Below, one piece after another: positions 33,559 to 42,937 of a DNA stretch of 64,000 nt. A program made the position numbers and the translations under genes. Origin of the DNA: Phycobacter azelaicus. GTDB lineage: Bacteria > Pseudomonadota > Alphaproteobacteria > Rhodobacterales > Rhodobacteraceae. A model generated the notes under the pieces. The model was given only the letters and a program-made list of their open reading frames with translations, did no database searches and was not told where the DNA came from. The stretch covers positions 2,016,001 through 2,080,000 of the forward strand of contig NZ_WKFH01000003.1 of the NCBI RefSeq assembly GCF_014884385.1. Direction: 5' to 3'. The number at the start of each line of letters is the position of its first letter. The first letter of the stretch is position 1.

Positions 33559-33742
33559 GCGGGCACGGACAGCGTTGCACAAGGTTGGCTCAGTGTCCTG
33601 AGCCGATCAGCCAATTTACTCCGATTTCTTCGTGCGCGAAGTCAATTTGTAAATCTGGTTTTCTCATCGTAGTTTCATAGCGTAGGCTTTCAATTTTATC
33701 AGGCCATTCCCCAAGGCAACCTACGGTTTAGAAGGTACTCTC
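33559..33742. other. Left flank of the AT-rich inserted gene
   Basis: Base composition falls sharply from about 33600 onward (for example the T/A-rich run at 33630-33700). This marks the left edge of a foreign-looking segment that ends close to 35035. I see no transposase, tRNA or direct repeat at either edge. Confidence 0.4.
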
Positions 33743-34966
33743 ATGCTACTTCCCGGTCAATTTTCGGACATTGAACAGGGTTCGAAATTTTCACTTTCTG
33801 TCGAGCAGGTCAAGGTAGGCGGCGTCGTTACAGGATCCACTGAAATTTTGGTGTCATACGATGAAAAAGGACGGCCGCTTCTTCACTTGGGGGACCTTTT
33901 TCCGTCGACACTGTCGGTCTTGAGCTCTGAAGTTCAGATTAATTATAAGGTAGAGAGTGAGCCATGGCCGTTGATAATAACCAAGCGTAGCATCTACTCT
34001 GAGCAGGCTAGCCCAATTGTTGAAGCCCGACTTGCTAGGGAGCCTCTAGTCCTTTTTGACAAGCCAAACTCAACAAGATTTGAGGCTGTTCTTTTGTCCC
34101 CTCCCAAGTTTATTTCAGCGCCTATTGTTCTTCATGATGAGAACAAAAATAAATTTGAGATAGAACCCCTTGAAACGGCAGAGGGGGCCGCGTGTCTGCT
34201 TCGGTCAAGTCTTCACCTTAGTGCGGAAGACCCACTTAGGCCACTTTCGCCAATCCTGAATTTCCTTACATTTATGAAGGGTTGTCATTGTGGGCTTGGC
34301 AATCTGTTCGCCTATGATGAGGAAGATGCCGTTGCGTTTAGATTGCTCGGATTTTCACACAGTGACGTTGAGAAGCGGGAAACAAACTGGTTTGACATAG
34401 AAATACAGAAAAACCTTCCTGAAATATTCACTCTCTTTTCTGGGGCATTTTCAGATGATTTGACCGGTCGCGCGCTTCGTCAGACTGTCAGTTTTTATCG
34501 TGCATCGAATGCTTCGAGAAGTGTATCTGTCGAAATGTCTATTATTGCTGCGCATTCGGCCCTGGAGTCGATTGTGAATTTTGTTCTCGAACATCGAGCG
34601 GGCTGGTCGAAGTCGATGATGAATAACCGTAGCATAGCGTTTTCAGATAAAAGCCGTGCTGCTGCGCAGCATTTTGGAGTTTGCACTGAATTGCTGTCTC
34701 AAAGCCCGGAGCTAGCTGCCTTTTCAATTGGAAGCAATGGCATAGATGTGTTTGAAATTATTTCGAGATTCAGAAATAAGTTGGTCCATCAAGACGCGAA
34801 GCATTCTCCTACCGGAATCCAGCTTCACGAAACCTGGTTGATAGCGCAGTGGCTGGTTGAGGTCCTGGTATTTGGGGTGATTGGGTATCGGGGAGATATC
34901 ATTGATAGAAGAGTCTACAAGGGCTGGCGGGGCACCACATGCAAAGTACCATTGTCCCGCTCGTAA
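33743..34966 (+). CDS. Orphan AT-rich gene with a C-terminal HEPN-type R-x4-H motif
   Basis: The 407-residue soluble protein has no signal peptide. The N-terminal half (to about 200) looks beta-rich. The C-terminal part is helical and contains RNKLVH, with Arg344 and His349. This is the R-x4-H catalytic motif of HEPN ribonucleases, here preceded by FEIISRF and followed by a long helix (HETWLIAQWLVEVLVFGV). A beta N-domain with a C-terminal HEPN recalls ApeA-type antiphage proteins, but I cannot show homology. Codon use (AT-rich third positions, AGA and ATA codons) differs plainly from all neighbours. It sits alone between two transporter operons, which suggests recent transfer. Defence or toxin-like RNase function is inference. 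Confidence 0.6.
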   Translation: MLLPGQFSDIEQGSKFSLSVEQVKVGGVVTGSTEILVSYDEKGRPLLHLGDLFPSTLSVLSSEVQINYKVESEPWPLIITKRSIYSEQASPIVEARLAREPLVLFDKPNSTRFEAVLLSPPKFISAPIVLHDENKNKFEIEPLETAEGAACLLRSSLHLSAEDPLRPLSPILNFLTFMKGCHCGLGNLFAYDEEDAVAFRLLGFSHSDVEKRETNWFDIEIQKNLPEIFTLFSGAFSDDLTGRALRQTVSFYRASNASRSVSVEMSIIAAHSALESIVNFVLEHRAGWSKSMMNNRSIAFSDKSRAAAQHFGVCTELLSQSPELAAFSIGSNGIDVFEIISRFRNKLVHQDAKHSPTGIQLHETWLIAQWLVEVLVFGVIGYRGDIIDRRVYKGWRGTTCKVPLSRS

Positions 34967-35037
34967 AGGCATTCTGTTTCGATCCGTAGCTTTGACGCAA
35001 CGAAATATCTGGCGCCAACTGCGAAAACTACACCTTA

Positions 35038-36318
35038 CTACCCAACCCCATGCCGCCGCCGCACAGTCTCGGGCCGTCCCCGCAACGAAAGACTCGCATC
35101 CCCTCGGGCGCTGCGGGCGATGATCTTGCCCTTGGACACAACCGCCAGACGGGGGGGGCGCAGGCGGACGGCTTCGGTTGGGGTACTGGCGTCTAGAATC
35201 ACCAGCGAGGCGTCGCCGCCCACTTTCAGGCCATAGTCCTTTAATCCCATGATCTGGGCGTTGACCTCGGTCACCATGGTGAAGCAGCGGGCCATCTCAT
35301 CGGGGTGACTCATCTGCGCCACGTGCAGACCCATGAAGGCGACGTCCAGCATGTCTCCGGTGCCAAGGGAATACCAGGGGTCGAGCACGCAGTCCTGCCC
35401 CCAGCCGACGGGGATGCCAAGGGCCTGCATCTCCTTCACGCGGGTCAGGCCGCGGCGTTTGGGAAAGGTGTCGTGCCGCCCTTGCAGCATGATGTTGATC
35501 AAAGGGTTGGGGATTGCGGAAATCCCGGCCTCGGCGATTAGCGGCAGCAGTTTGCTGACGTAGTAGTTGTCCATCGAATGCATCGAGGTCAGGTGACTGC
35601 CCGCAACGCGCCCCTGCAATCCCAGTCGCTGGGTTTCATAGGCCAGCGCCTCGATATGGCGGGATAGGGGATCGTCGGTCTCGTCGCAGTGGATATCGAC
35701 CATCAGACCCCGCTCGGCGGCGATCTCGCAGAGGTCGCGCATGGAAGCGGCGCCGTCCTGCATGGTGCGCTCGAAATGGGGGATGCCGCCGACCACATCA
35801 ACGCCCATATCGAGGGCGCGCAGCACATTCTCGCGCCCCGTTGGCGTGCGATAAAGCCCATCCTGCGGGAAGGCGACCAGTTGCAGATCGATGTAGCCTT
35901 TGACCTTCTCCTTGACCTCCAGCATGGCGGTTACGGTGTTCAAATGGTCGGGTGTGGTGTCCACATGGGATCGGATCGCCAGCGTCCCCATGGAGGCGGC
36001 CCAGTCGCAATAGGTCAGCGCGCGTTCGACCATCTCATCCACCGTGGCGATGTCGCGCAGCTCTCCCCAAAGCGAGATCCCTTCCAGCAGCGTGCCCGAG
36101 GCGTTGAGCCGGGGTCTGCCGTAAGACAAAGTCGCATCCATGTGGAAATGCGGGTCCACAAAGGGCGGGGCGACGAGGTCTCCGCTGGCGTCGATCACCT
36201 CGGCCGCTTCCGCCTCCAGATTGGCATCAATCGCGGTGATTTTGCCGCCCGCGATGCCGATATCGGCCACCGTTCCATCGGGCAGGGTGCCGCCCTTGAC
36301 GATCAGGTCGAACATCAT
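35038..36318 (-). CDS. Cytosine-deaminase-like amidohydrolase
   Basis: The 426-residue metal-dependent hydrolase has the amidohydrolase entry LIVKGGTLPDGTVADIGI and the metal His pair in DPHFHMD. His and Glu lie in HCDETDD, a further His in GSHLTSMH, and the catalytic Asp in GQDCVLDPW. The order and spacing match the CodA/cytosine deaminase and isopropylammelide hydrolase group. It is the last gene of a leftward operon with a BMP-type ABC importer, and its start overlaps the permease stop (ATGATG). Deamination of an imported nucleobase or related heterocycle is the natural reading; the exact substrate is not fixed. Confidence 0.86.
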   Translation of the reverse strand: MMFDLIVKGGTLPDGTVADIGIAGGKITAIDANLEAEAAEVIDASGDLVAPPFVDPHFHMDATLSYGRPRLNASGTLLEGISLWGELRDIATVDEMVERALTYCDWAASMGTLAIRSHVDTTPDHLNTVTAMLEVKEKVKGYIDLQLVAFPQDGLYRTPTGRENVLRALDMGVDVVGGIPHFERTMQDGAASMRDLCEIAAERGLMVDIHCDETDDPLSRHIEALAYETQRLGLQGRVAGSHLTSMHSMDNYYVSKLLPLIAEAGISAIPNPLINIMLQGRHDTFPKRRGLTRVKEMQALGIPVGWGQDCVLDPWYSLGTGDMLDVAFMGLHVAQMSHPDEMARCFTMVTEVNAQIMGLKDYGLKVGGDASLVILDASTPTEAVRLRPPRLAVVSKGKIIARSARGDASLSLRGRPETVRRRHGVG

Positions 36319-37259
36319 CTTTCCCCCTTGTTGAAGGGCACCATCAGCGCCGCCGGGATCTCGGCGCGGCGGGACATCACCACCAGCGCCAGAATGGACA
36401 GGATATAGGGCATCATCAGGAAAACCTGGTAAGGAACAACCGCGCCGATGCCGGTTTGCTGCAGGCGGATCTGCAGCGCGTCAAAGGCCGCGAACAGGAT
36501 TGCACCCAGCACCGCTTTGCCCGGCTTCCAGGCCCCAAAGACCACCAGCGCAATGCAGATCCAGCCGCGCCCGTTGACCATGTCGAAAAAGAAGCTGTCA
36601 AAGGCCGAAAGCGTCAGGAAAGCGCCTCCGATGGCCATGAAGCCCGAGCCGACCACAACCGCGCCCATGCGGATGGCGGTGACCGACAGACCCTGGGCGG
36701 CGACGGCCTGCGGGTTTTCTCCGGCGGCGCGCACCGCAAGGCCAAGGGGCGTGCGATAAAGCACCAATGCCGTCAGACCGGCCAGCACGAATGCCGCATA
36801 GGTGAGCGGTGTCTGCGAAAACAGCGCCGGGCCGACCAGTGGCAGATCAGACAAAAGCGGGATCTCATAAGGCTGGAAGGCCGTGATCTTGGGCGGCGAT
36901 GACACTTCGGGCAGCACCACGCGGTAGGTATAGAAGGTCAGCGAGGTCGCCAGCAGCGTGAGGCCAACCCCCACCACATGCTGCGAGAGGCCAAAGGGAA
37001 CGCTGAAAATGGAATGCACCAGCCCCAGCATCATGCCCGTCAGCAGCGCCACGGCAACCCCGCCCCACAAGGGCAGTCCGCCCCAGACGGCGATCCAGCC
37101 TGCAAAGGCGCCCGCGACCATGATGCCTTCGATGCCGAGGTTCAGAACGCCTGCACGCTCGCAGATCAGCTCTCCGATGGTGGCAAAGATCAGGGGAGAG
37201 GCGATGCGGATGGCGGCGGCCCAGAAACTGGCGGACAATAGGATGTCAATGAGGTCCAT
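36315..37259 (-). CDS. ABC permease of the BMP/nucleoside importer family (second permease)
   Basis: A 314-residue permease with about eight to ten helices. Family features are ASPLIFATIGELICERAGVLNLGIEGIMVAGAFAGW, EFxSERxGVxNxGxEG-like at its start, and AAGENPQAVAAQGLSVTAIRMGAVVVGSG as the coupling loop. It forms the channel with the neighbouring permease (1-bp gap) and overlaps the amidohydrolase gene by 4 bp. Confidence 0.9.
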   Translation of the reverse strand: MDLIDILLSASFWAAAIRIASPLIFATIGELICERAGVLNLGIEGIMVAGAFAGWIAVWGGLPLWGGVAVALLTGMMLGLVHSIFSVPFGLSQHVVGVGLTLLATSLTFYTYRVVLPEVSSPPKITAFQPYEIPLLSDLPLVGPALFSQTPLTYAAFVLAGLTALVLYRTPLGLAVRAAGENPQAVAAQGLSVTAIRMGAVVVGSGFMAIGGAFLTLSAFDSFFFDMVNGRGWICIALVVFGAWKPGKAVLGAILFAAFDALQIRLQQTGIGAVVPYQVFLMMPYILSILALVVMSRRAEIPAALMVPFNKGER

Positions 37260-37260
37260 A

Positions 37261-38310
37261 TCAGTCCCTCCGCACGCGGAATTTGGTGAGAAGGATTGCC
37301 AGCACCATGAACAACAGCGCCGAAGCCAGCATGATATCGGCGAGATAGCTCGGCACGCCTGCTGCGCGGCTCATACTGTCCGCGCCAACGAATATGGCCG
37401 CCACGAACAGAGCCGCGACGACCACGCCCAAGGGGTGCAAGAGCGCAAGCATGGCGACCACGATGCCGGTGTAGCCAAAGCCGGGCGACAGATCGAGCGT
37501 GAGGGAGCCTTTGAGCCCCGAGACCTCGGAAAATCCCGCAAGGCCGGCAAGGCCACCGGATAGCACCGCGGTCTTGAGGATGACTTTGGTCACCGGAATG
37601 CCTGCGAAAGCTGCGGCCTCGGCGTTCTGGCCGACGGCGCGCATTTCATAGCCGAGCGTGGTGCGCGTGTTGATGATCCAGACGGCGACAGCGGCAATCA
37701 GAGCCAGGGCAAAGCCCCAGTGCAGGCGCAGCCCTTCAACAATGCGGGGCAGGCGGGCCTCAGGGATCAGCCGCGCGGATTTCGGCCAGCCCATGCCCAT
37801 GGGATCCTTCAGCGGCCCTTCGAGCAGGTAACTTACAAAGAGCAGAAAGATGAAGTTGAACAGCAGCGTCGTCACCACCTCATCGACGCCCAGCCGGGTC
37901 TTGAGCAGCGCAGGCCCCAAGAGGATCAGCGCGCCGGCCAGCATCGCGGCAAGGCCACAAAGCGCCAGCATCAGCGGCGCAGGCAGGGACAGGGCACCTG
38001 TCCCCAGAACCACGGTGAGCACCGCGCCCGCATAAAGCTGCGCCTCGGCACCGATGTTCCACAGCTTGGCGCGAAAGGCCACCGCGATGGCAAGGCCGGT
38101 AAAGATCAGCGGCGTTGCGCTGTTCAGCGTCTCCAATATGGCGAACTTCGACCCGAAAGCGCCTTTCACGATCAGGCCAAAGACCGCAAAAGGATTGCCG
38201 CCCGCGATCATTGCCAGAAGCGCCGCCACCACGAAGGTCGCGCCGATGGCCAGCGCGGGCGGCAAGACGCGCCGCCCGAAAGAGGGCGCTGCAATGGGTT
38301 CAAGCCGCAT
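37261..38310 (-). CDS. ABC permease of the BMP/nucleoside importer family (first permease)
   Basis: The 349-residue inner-membrane protein has about nine helices. It includes SATPLIFTGLAIAVAFRAKLWNIGAEAQLYAGAV and the coupling-loop stretch MRAVGQNAEAAAFAGIPVTKVIL, both typical of YufP/NupP-like permeases. It overlaps the ATPase gene by 11 bp. Together with the second permease, the duplicated ATPase and the BMP binding protein it makes a complete purine-nucleoside-type importer. Confidence 0.9.
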   Translation of the reverse strand: MRLEPIAAPSFGRRVLPPALAIGATFVVAALLAMIAGGNPFAVFGLIVKGAFGSKFAILETLNSATPLIFTGLAIAVAFRAKLWNIGAEAQLYAGAVLTVVLGTGALSLPAPLMLALCGLAAMLAGALILLGPALLKTRLGVDEVVTTLLFNFIFLLFVSYLLEGPLKDPMGMGWPKSARLIPEARLPRIVEGLRLHWGFALALIAAVAVWIINTRTTLGYEMRAVGQNAEAAAFAGIPVTKVILKTAVLSGGLAGLAGFSEVSGLKGSLTLDLSPGFGYTGIVVAMLALLHPLGVVVAALFVAAIFVGADSMSRAAGVPSYLADIMLASALLFMVLAILLTKFRVRRD

Positions 38311-39844
38311 CGGTCATTCCCTTGTCAAAACCCTCGCCTGCCATCCAGCGGCCCAGATCCTCGGGGCGCATGGTGCCACGAGCAAATTCCGGACTGAGCC
38401 GTCCTTCGGAGATCACATGGATCACATCCGACAGGCGCATGATTTCGTCGAGGTCTTCCGAAATCAGCAGAACGGCGGCGCCCCGGTCGCGGGCCTTGGC
38501 CAGTTGCTCGTGCACATAGTTCACCGCGCCAATGTCCAGGCCGCGGACAGGCTGGTTTGCCAGGATGATATCCGGTGCGCCTTCCAGAACCCGTCCTAAG
38601 ATCAGCTTTTGCATATTGCCGCCAGATAGTAGGCGGATGCGGATATCCGGGCCGGGGCAGCGGATGTCGTAGCCCTCGATCAGCTTTTGCGCAAAGGCGC
38701 GCGCGCCGCTCCAGTCAAGCCAGCCGCGTTTGCTGAACCGGGTGGCGTAGGTTTCGAGGATGGCGTTCTCGGTGAGGTCGAAATCGGCGATGGTGCCGGT
38801 CTTGTGCCGGTCCTCGGGAATGCGGGCCACGCCATTTGCGATGGCGCTGCGCGGCGACCATCCTTGAGGGGCTTGCCCATGCAGCTCCATGCTACCGCTG
38901 GACGGGGCGATGAGGCCCGAGATCAGATCCGACAGCGCCGCCTGGCCGTTGCCAGACACACCGGCAAGCCCGGTGATCTGACCGGCCCGCAGATCAAGGC
39001 TGACGCGGGCAAGGCCCGGCGCGGAGCCGACCCCCGGCGTGGTGACATCACGCATGGACAGGAGCGGCGCGCCGGGGGAGGCAGGGGCGATGCTGGGTGC
39101 GCTCACCTCGGCGCCGACCATCAGCGCGGCAAGTTCCTCGCCGTTGGTGTCTTTGGTGGCGCGCTCGGCCACAAGGCGGCCATGGCGCAGCACCAGCACG
39201 CGGTCGGAAATCGCCATCACCTCGTGCAGTTTGTGGGAAATGAAAATCACCGACAGGCCGGATGCAATCGCCTCGCGCAGGGTTGCGAACAGGGCGTCAG
39301 CCTCTTGCGGGGTCAGCACGGCGGTGGGCTCATCGAGGATCAGGATTTTCGCATCGCGATAGAGCGCCTTCAGGATCTCGACCCGCTGGCGTTCCCCCAC
39401 GGTGAGGCGGCCCACTTTGGCATCCGGGTCCACCTTCAGGTGGAACCGGTCCGACAGGGCGCGGATGCGGGCCTTGGCGGCGGCGGGTTTAAGGCTGGCG
39501 GCGCTCAGCGCATCAACGCCCAGCACGATGTTTTCCCAGACCGTCAGGTTCCCGGCCAGGGTGAAATGTTGATGCACCATCCCAACGCCAGCGTCCAGCG
39601 CGGCCCGCGGATTGCCTGCGGGCAGGGGCTGGCCGAACAGCTCGACCGAACCCTCATCGGCGGTGTACTGGCCGAAAAGGATGTTCATCAGCGTGGTTTT
39701 GCCCGCGCCGTTTTCCCCCAACAACGCGATCACTTCGCCCCGGTGCAGGGCAAAGCTGACGTTCTCATTGGCGGTGACGGGACCGAACCGTTTGGTAATG
39801 CCATCAAGGCGCAGGACAACCTGCGCCTTTTCACTGTCAGTCAT
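38300..39844 (-). CDS. Duplicated ABC ATPase of the BMP/nucleoside importer
   Basis: The 514-residue protein consists of two fused ATPase domains. The first has Walker A GENGAGKTT, signature LTVGERQRVEILKAL and Walker B ILILDEPTAVL. The second has a degenerate Walker A (GVSGNGQAALSDLI), signature LSGGNMQKLILGRVL and LILANQPVRGLD in place of the usual DEP. One active and one weakened site is normal for this family (RbsA/MglA-like). ATG 39844 is used; an upstream extension of the frame has no homology. The gene lies 16 bp after the binding-protein stop. Confidence 0.9.
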   Translation of the reverse strand: MTDSEKAQVVLRLDGITKRFGPVTANENVSFALHRGEVIALLGENGAGKTTLMNILFGQYTADEGSVELFGQPLPAGNPRAALDAGVGMVHQHFTLAGNLTVWENIVLGVDALSAASLKPAAAKARIRALSDRFHLKVDPDAKVGRLTVGERQRVEILKALYRDAKILILDEPTAVLTPQEADALFATLREAIASGLSVIFISHKLHEVMAISDRVLVLRHGRLVAERATKDTNGEELAALMVGAEVSAPSIAPASPGAPLLSMRDVTTPGVGSAPGLARVSLDLRAGQITGLAGVSGNGQAALSDLISGLIAPSSGSMELHGQAPQGWSPRSAIANGVARIPEDRHKTGTIADFDLTENAILETYATRFSKRGWLDWSGARAFAQKLIEGYDIRCPGPDIRIRLLSGGNMQKLILGRVLEGAPDIILANQPVRGLDIGAVNYVHEQLAKARDRGAAVLLISEDLDEIMRLSDVIHVISEGRLSPEFARGTMRPEDLGRWMAGEGFDKGMTDAA

Positions 39845-39860
39845 ACCCGAAAGGCCCTCA

Positions 39861-40886
39861 TCACGAGGATTTGGGTTCTTCGTCGTTGATCGCAACGGTG
39901 TAGGAGCCGTCCTTGATCGCGGCGGTGCGGGCGGCGACCAGATCCAGCGCCTCTTGCGGGATCTTGCCCTCGAAGGTGCCATAGGGCGCGAGCGAGCAGC
40001 CGCCCTCCTTCATGAAGGAATAGACGCCGTAATCGGCGGCGGTGAATGTGCCGCCCTTGACCGCGGCAATGGCTGCGTCCAGCGTCGGCTCGAAATGCCA
40101 GATGGCGGAGGCAACGACGGTGTCGGGATAGTCCGCCTGCGTATCGATCACGTTGCCGATGGCCAGAATGCCCTTTTCCTTGGCCGCATCCGAAACGCCA
40201 AAACGTTCCGCATAAAGGATATCGGCGCCGTTCTCGATCATGGCGAACGCGGTTTCCTTGGCCTTTGGCGGGTCGAACCAGGAACCAATAAAGGAGACCT
40301 GGAACTTCATTTCCGGGTTCATCTCGCGCGCGCCGGCCATAAAGGCGTGCATCAGGCGGTTCACCTCGGGGATCGGGAAGCCACCGACCATGCCGATATT
40401 GCCCGATTTGGACATGGAACCTGCAATGATGCCCGACAGGTAGGCCGCATCCTGGATGTAGTTGTCAAAGACCGAAAGGTTCGGGATGCTCGGGTCTTCC
40501 TTAAAGGAAGAGCCCATCAGGAAGGCCACATCCGGATAGTCGGCCATGACCTCGCGCGCTTCGGCCTCGACGCCGAAGATTTCACCGATGATCATCTGAT
40601 AGCCCTGCTCGGCATATTCGCGCATGACGCGGGAATAATCCGAGTTCGAGGTGTTCTCGGAATAGGTATAGCTGATGTCACCGCGGTCCTGCGCTGTCAG
40701 CGCGGCAACGTGAATGCGGCTGACCCATTGCTGCTCAACCGGGACGGTGTAGATGCCGGCGACCTTGAGCGGTTCGCTGGCAAACAGACGAGCGGGTGCG
40801 GACAGAGCGCCTGCGGTCAATGCGACGGCGGCACTGGTGCCCAGAAACTGGCGGCGTGACAGAACGCCCGTGGCTTTATCTTTCAT
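39861..40886 (-). CDS. BMP-family substrate-binding lipoprotein-like protein with Tat signal
   Basis: The 341-residue periplasmic protein starts with a twin-arginine signal (SRRQFLGTSAAVALTAGALSA), so it is exported folded. The BMP domain follows (VAGIYTVPVEQQWVSRIHVAAL, then GMVGGFPIPEVNRLMHAFMAGAREM). BMP proteins bind nucleosides or, in some cases, other purine-like compounds. ATG 40886 is chosen from the GGGGG ribosome site and the Tat signal. A free-standing start further upstream would place the Tat motif internally. First gene of the leftward importer-deaminase operon. Confidence 0.9.
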   Translation of the reverse strand: MKDKATGVLSRRQFLGTSAAVALTAGALSAPARLFASEPLKVAGIYTVPVEQQWVSRIHVAALTAQDRGDISYTYSENTSNSDYSRVMREYAEQGYQMIIGEIFGVEAEAREVMADYPDVAFLMGSSFKEDPSIPNLSVFDNYIQDAAYLSGIIAGSMSKSGNIGMVGGFPIPEVNRLMHAFMAGAREMNPEMKFQVSFIGSWFDPPKAKETAFAMIENGADILYAERFGVSDAAKEKGILAIGNVIDTQADYPDTVVASAIWHFEPTLDAAIAAVKGGTFTAADYGVYSFMKEGGCSLAPYGTFEGKIPQEALDLVAARTAAIKDGSYTVAINDEEPKSS

Positions 40887-41117
40887 GGAACAATCCCCCT
40901 GTTGAAATCCGCCCCGGTCAAAATGTGGGGCGGTTGTCCAATCGGTAAAAATATCCCGCTGTACAGACAAGCGGAGATCCGTTGGATACTTACCGTTCAG
41001 AGCCTGCGCGCAAATTATGGGCATGTGCAAGAAATTTCGCCATTTTGCGCGGCGCAGCGCGGACAGAACCGGCACCATGCCCCGCCGAAGTCAGGCGAGG
41101 CACAGGGGCTGGTTGGG
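40887..41117 (-). promoter_or_regulatory. Promoter region of the BMP importer operon
   Basis: This 231-bp gap lies between two leftward genes. An interrupted inverted repeat, CCGCT (40956-40960) and AGCGG (40970-40974), surrounds CTGTACAG-type sequence and could be an operator for a GntR-like regulator. No regulator gene is adjacent, so this is weak. Confidence 0.3.
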
Positions 41118-42740
41118 TTAGGTGGCCCCCCCGGCAAAGACCCCTGCATATTCGATGCGCAGATCCTTTTTCAGGATCTTGCCGCTGGCGTTTTTGGGCA
41201 GGGCCTCGACTATTGCGACGTGTTTGGGCCGTTTGAAATTGGCAAGGGTATCGCCGCAATAGGCTTGCAGGGCTTCAATTGTGACCTCCTCCCCCGGTTT
41301 GGGCACGATTACGGCGGTCACAGCTTCGATCCATTTCGGGTGCGGCACGCCAAAAACGGCGACCTCGGCCACGGAGGGGTGGCGGAAGATCGCTTCCTCC
41401 ACTTCGCGGCTGGCGACGTTTTCGCCGCCTGTCTTGATCATGTCCTTCTTGCGGTCGACCACGTAAAGGTAGCCGTCCTCGTCGAACCGTCCCAAATCGC
41501 CCGAGTGGAACCAGCCGCCCTCAAAGGCCTCCGACGTCTTGGCCGGGTCGTTGTAATAGCCAAGAATCAGATGCGGGCTGCGATGGACGATCTCGCCCAC
41601 TTCACCCACGGGCAGGTCGTTGCCCGCATCATCCACCACGCGGGTCTCCACGTTCAGCGCTGGCCGCCCGGCCGAGCCAAGCTTGCTCAGCTGTTCATGC
41701 GGCAAAAGGATCGTCGCAACGGGGGCCATTTCGGTTTGGCCGTAGAAGTTGAACAGCCGCAGGTTTGGCAGGCGGGTGGTCAGCTCTTCGATGATGGCCG
41801 TGGGCATGATCGAGGCGCCGTAGTACCCCTTGCGCAGCGCGCTGAGGTCGGTTGTGTCGAAATCGGGGTGGCGCAGTAGCGCGATCCAGACAGTGGGCGG
41901 GCAAAAGAGCTTGGTGACGCCTTCGGCGGCAATGGCTTCCAGCATCAGGCCGGGGTCCGCCGCCTCCATCAGGATACTCGTGGCGCCTAGGTAAAGATCC
42001 GGCGTCAGGAAACAGTCCAGCTGCGCACAGTGAAACAGCGGCAGGCAGTGGAGTTCGATATCGCTGGCCGACATCTCGCCATCGCTGATGCAGCTGCCGT
42101 ATTGCGCATAAAGCGCGTCCGAGGACAGTAGCGCCCCCTTTGGCCGGGATTCGGTGCCGCTGGTGTACATCATCTGGATCGGATCATCGCCCGCGATCTC
42201 AACATAAGGCGCGCTGTCGTCTGCGTGATCGAACAGGGCTTCGGCGGCCTCCCAACCTGTCGGCAAGCTGTCGAGCGCATGGGAAATGGACAGGCGGAAC
42301 AGCATCGGCTGATCAAGTTGAGCAAGCGCCGCATCAGCGGTGGTGCACAGGGCATCTTCGGCAATGATCGCGCGGGCGCCGGAATGATCAAGGATATAGG
42401 CCACGTCATCGGCGCTGAGCATGAAATTCACCGGCGTCATCACCGCGCCAAGCCGCGCCAGCGCAAAGCGGATCACCACAAAAGCGCGGTTGTTGTGGGA
42501 GTAGAGCGCGACCCAGTCTCCCTTGGTGATGCCGCGCGCCGCCAGGGCATTGGCGCAACGGTTCACCACCCGGTCCAGCTCTGCGAAACTGTCGCGCTGC
42601 CCCCGAAAAACCAGCGCGGTCTTGTTTGGCGTGCGGGCGGCGCTGCGGCGCAAGAGGTCTCCTAATTGCTGGCTACGGGCACGCGCAATCGTGGCCGTTA
42701 GCTGCGCGTCCGGCGGCGCAGCCTGATTATTGTTTGTCAT
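41118..42740 (-). CDS. AMP-forming acyl-CoA synthetase (fatty or aryl acid CoA ligase)
   Basis: The 540-residue adenylate-forming enzyme activates a carboxylic acid with ATP and CoA. Core motifs are the P-loop MMYTSGTESRPKGA, the FYGQTEM motif (A5 type), HSGDLGRFDEDGYLYVVDRKKDMIKTGGENV around A7-A8, and the C-terminal Lys in PKNASGKILKKDL. All are intact. ATG 42740 follows AGGGAGGAAAG. It is a single leftward gene, divergent from the MacB-like ABC system. The acid is unknown; overall shape resembles feruloyl- or long-chain acyl-CoA ligases. Confidence 0.9.
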   Translation of the reverse strand: MTNNNQAAPPDAQLTATIARARSQQLGDLLRRSAARTPNKTALVFRGQRDSFAELDRVVNRCANALAARGITKGDWVALYSHNNRAFVVIRFALARLGAVMTPVNFMLSADDVAYILDHSGARAIIAEDALCTTADAALAQLDQPMLFRLSISHALDSLPTGWEAAEALFDHADDSAPYVEIAGDDPIQMMYTSGTESRPKGALLSSDALYAQYGSCISDGEMSASDIELHCLPLFHCAQLDCFLTPDLYLGATSILMEAADPGLMLEAIAAEGVTKLFCPPTVWIALLRHPDFDTTDLSALRKGYYGASIMPTAIIEELTTRLPNLRLFNFYGQTEMAPVATILLPHEQLSKLGSAGRPALNVETRVVDDAGNDLPVGEVGEIVHRSPHLILGYYNDPAKTSEAFEGGWFHSGDLGRFDEDGYLYVVDRKKDMIKTGGENVASREVEEAIFRHPSVAEVAVFGVPHPKWIEAVTAVIVPKPGEEVTIEALQAYCGDTLANFKRPKHVAIVEALPKNASGKILKKDLRIEYAGVFAGGAT

Positions 42741-42937
42741 GCTTTCCTCCCTGGTTCTGCTGGCGATCCTGCCGAGAAATCCAAATTCGTCAAGTTTCCT
42801 AGGCCTCTAGGCCGCTGTCACCTTGCGTCCTTTCCGGTCCTTTCACGAGAGCGCGGAGATCGGCCTTTGGTTTCATGTTGAGCCATGTCAAAGTCTCTGC
42901 AGTGCAGCGCGCCTATCCCTTGGGGTGAGAGGTGATT

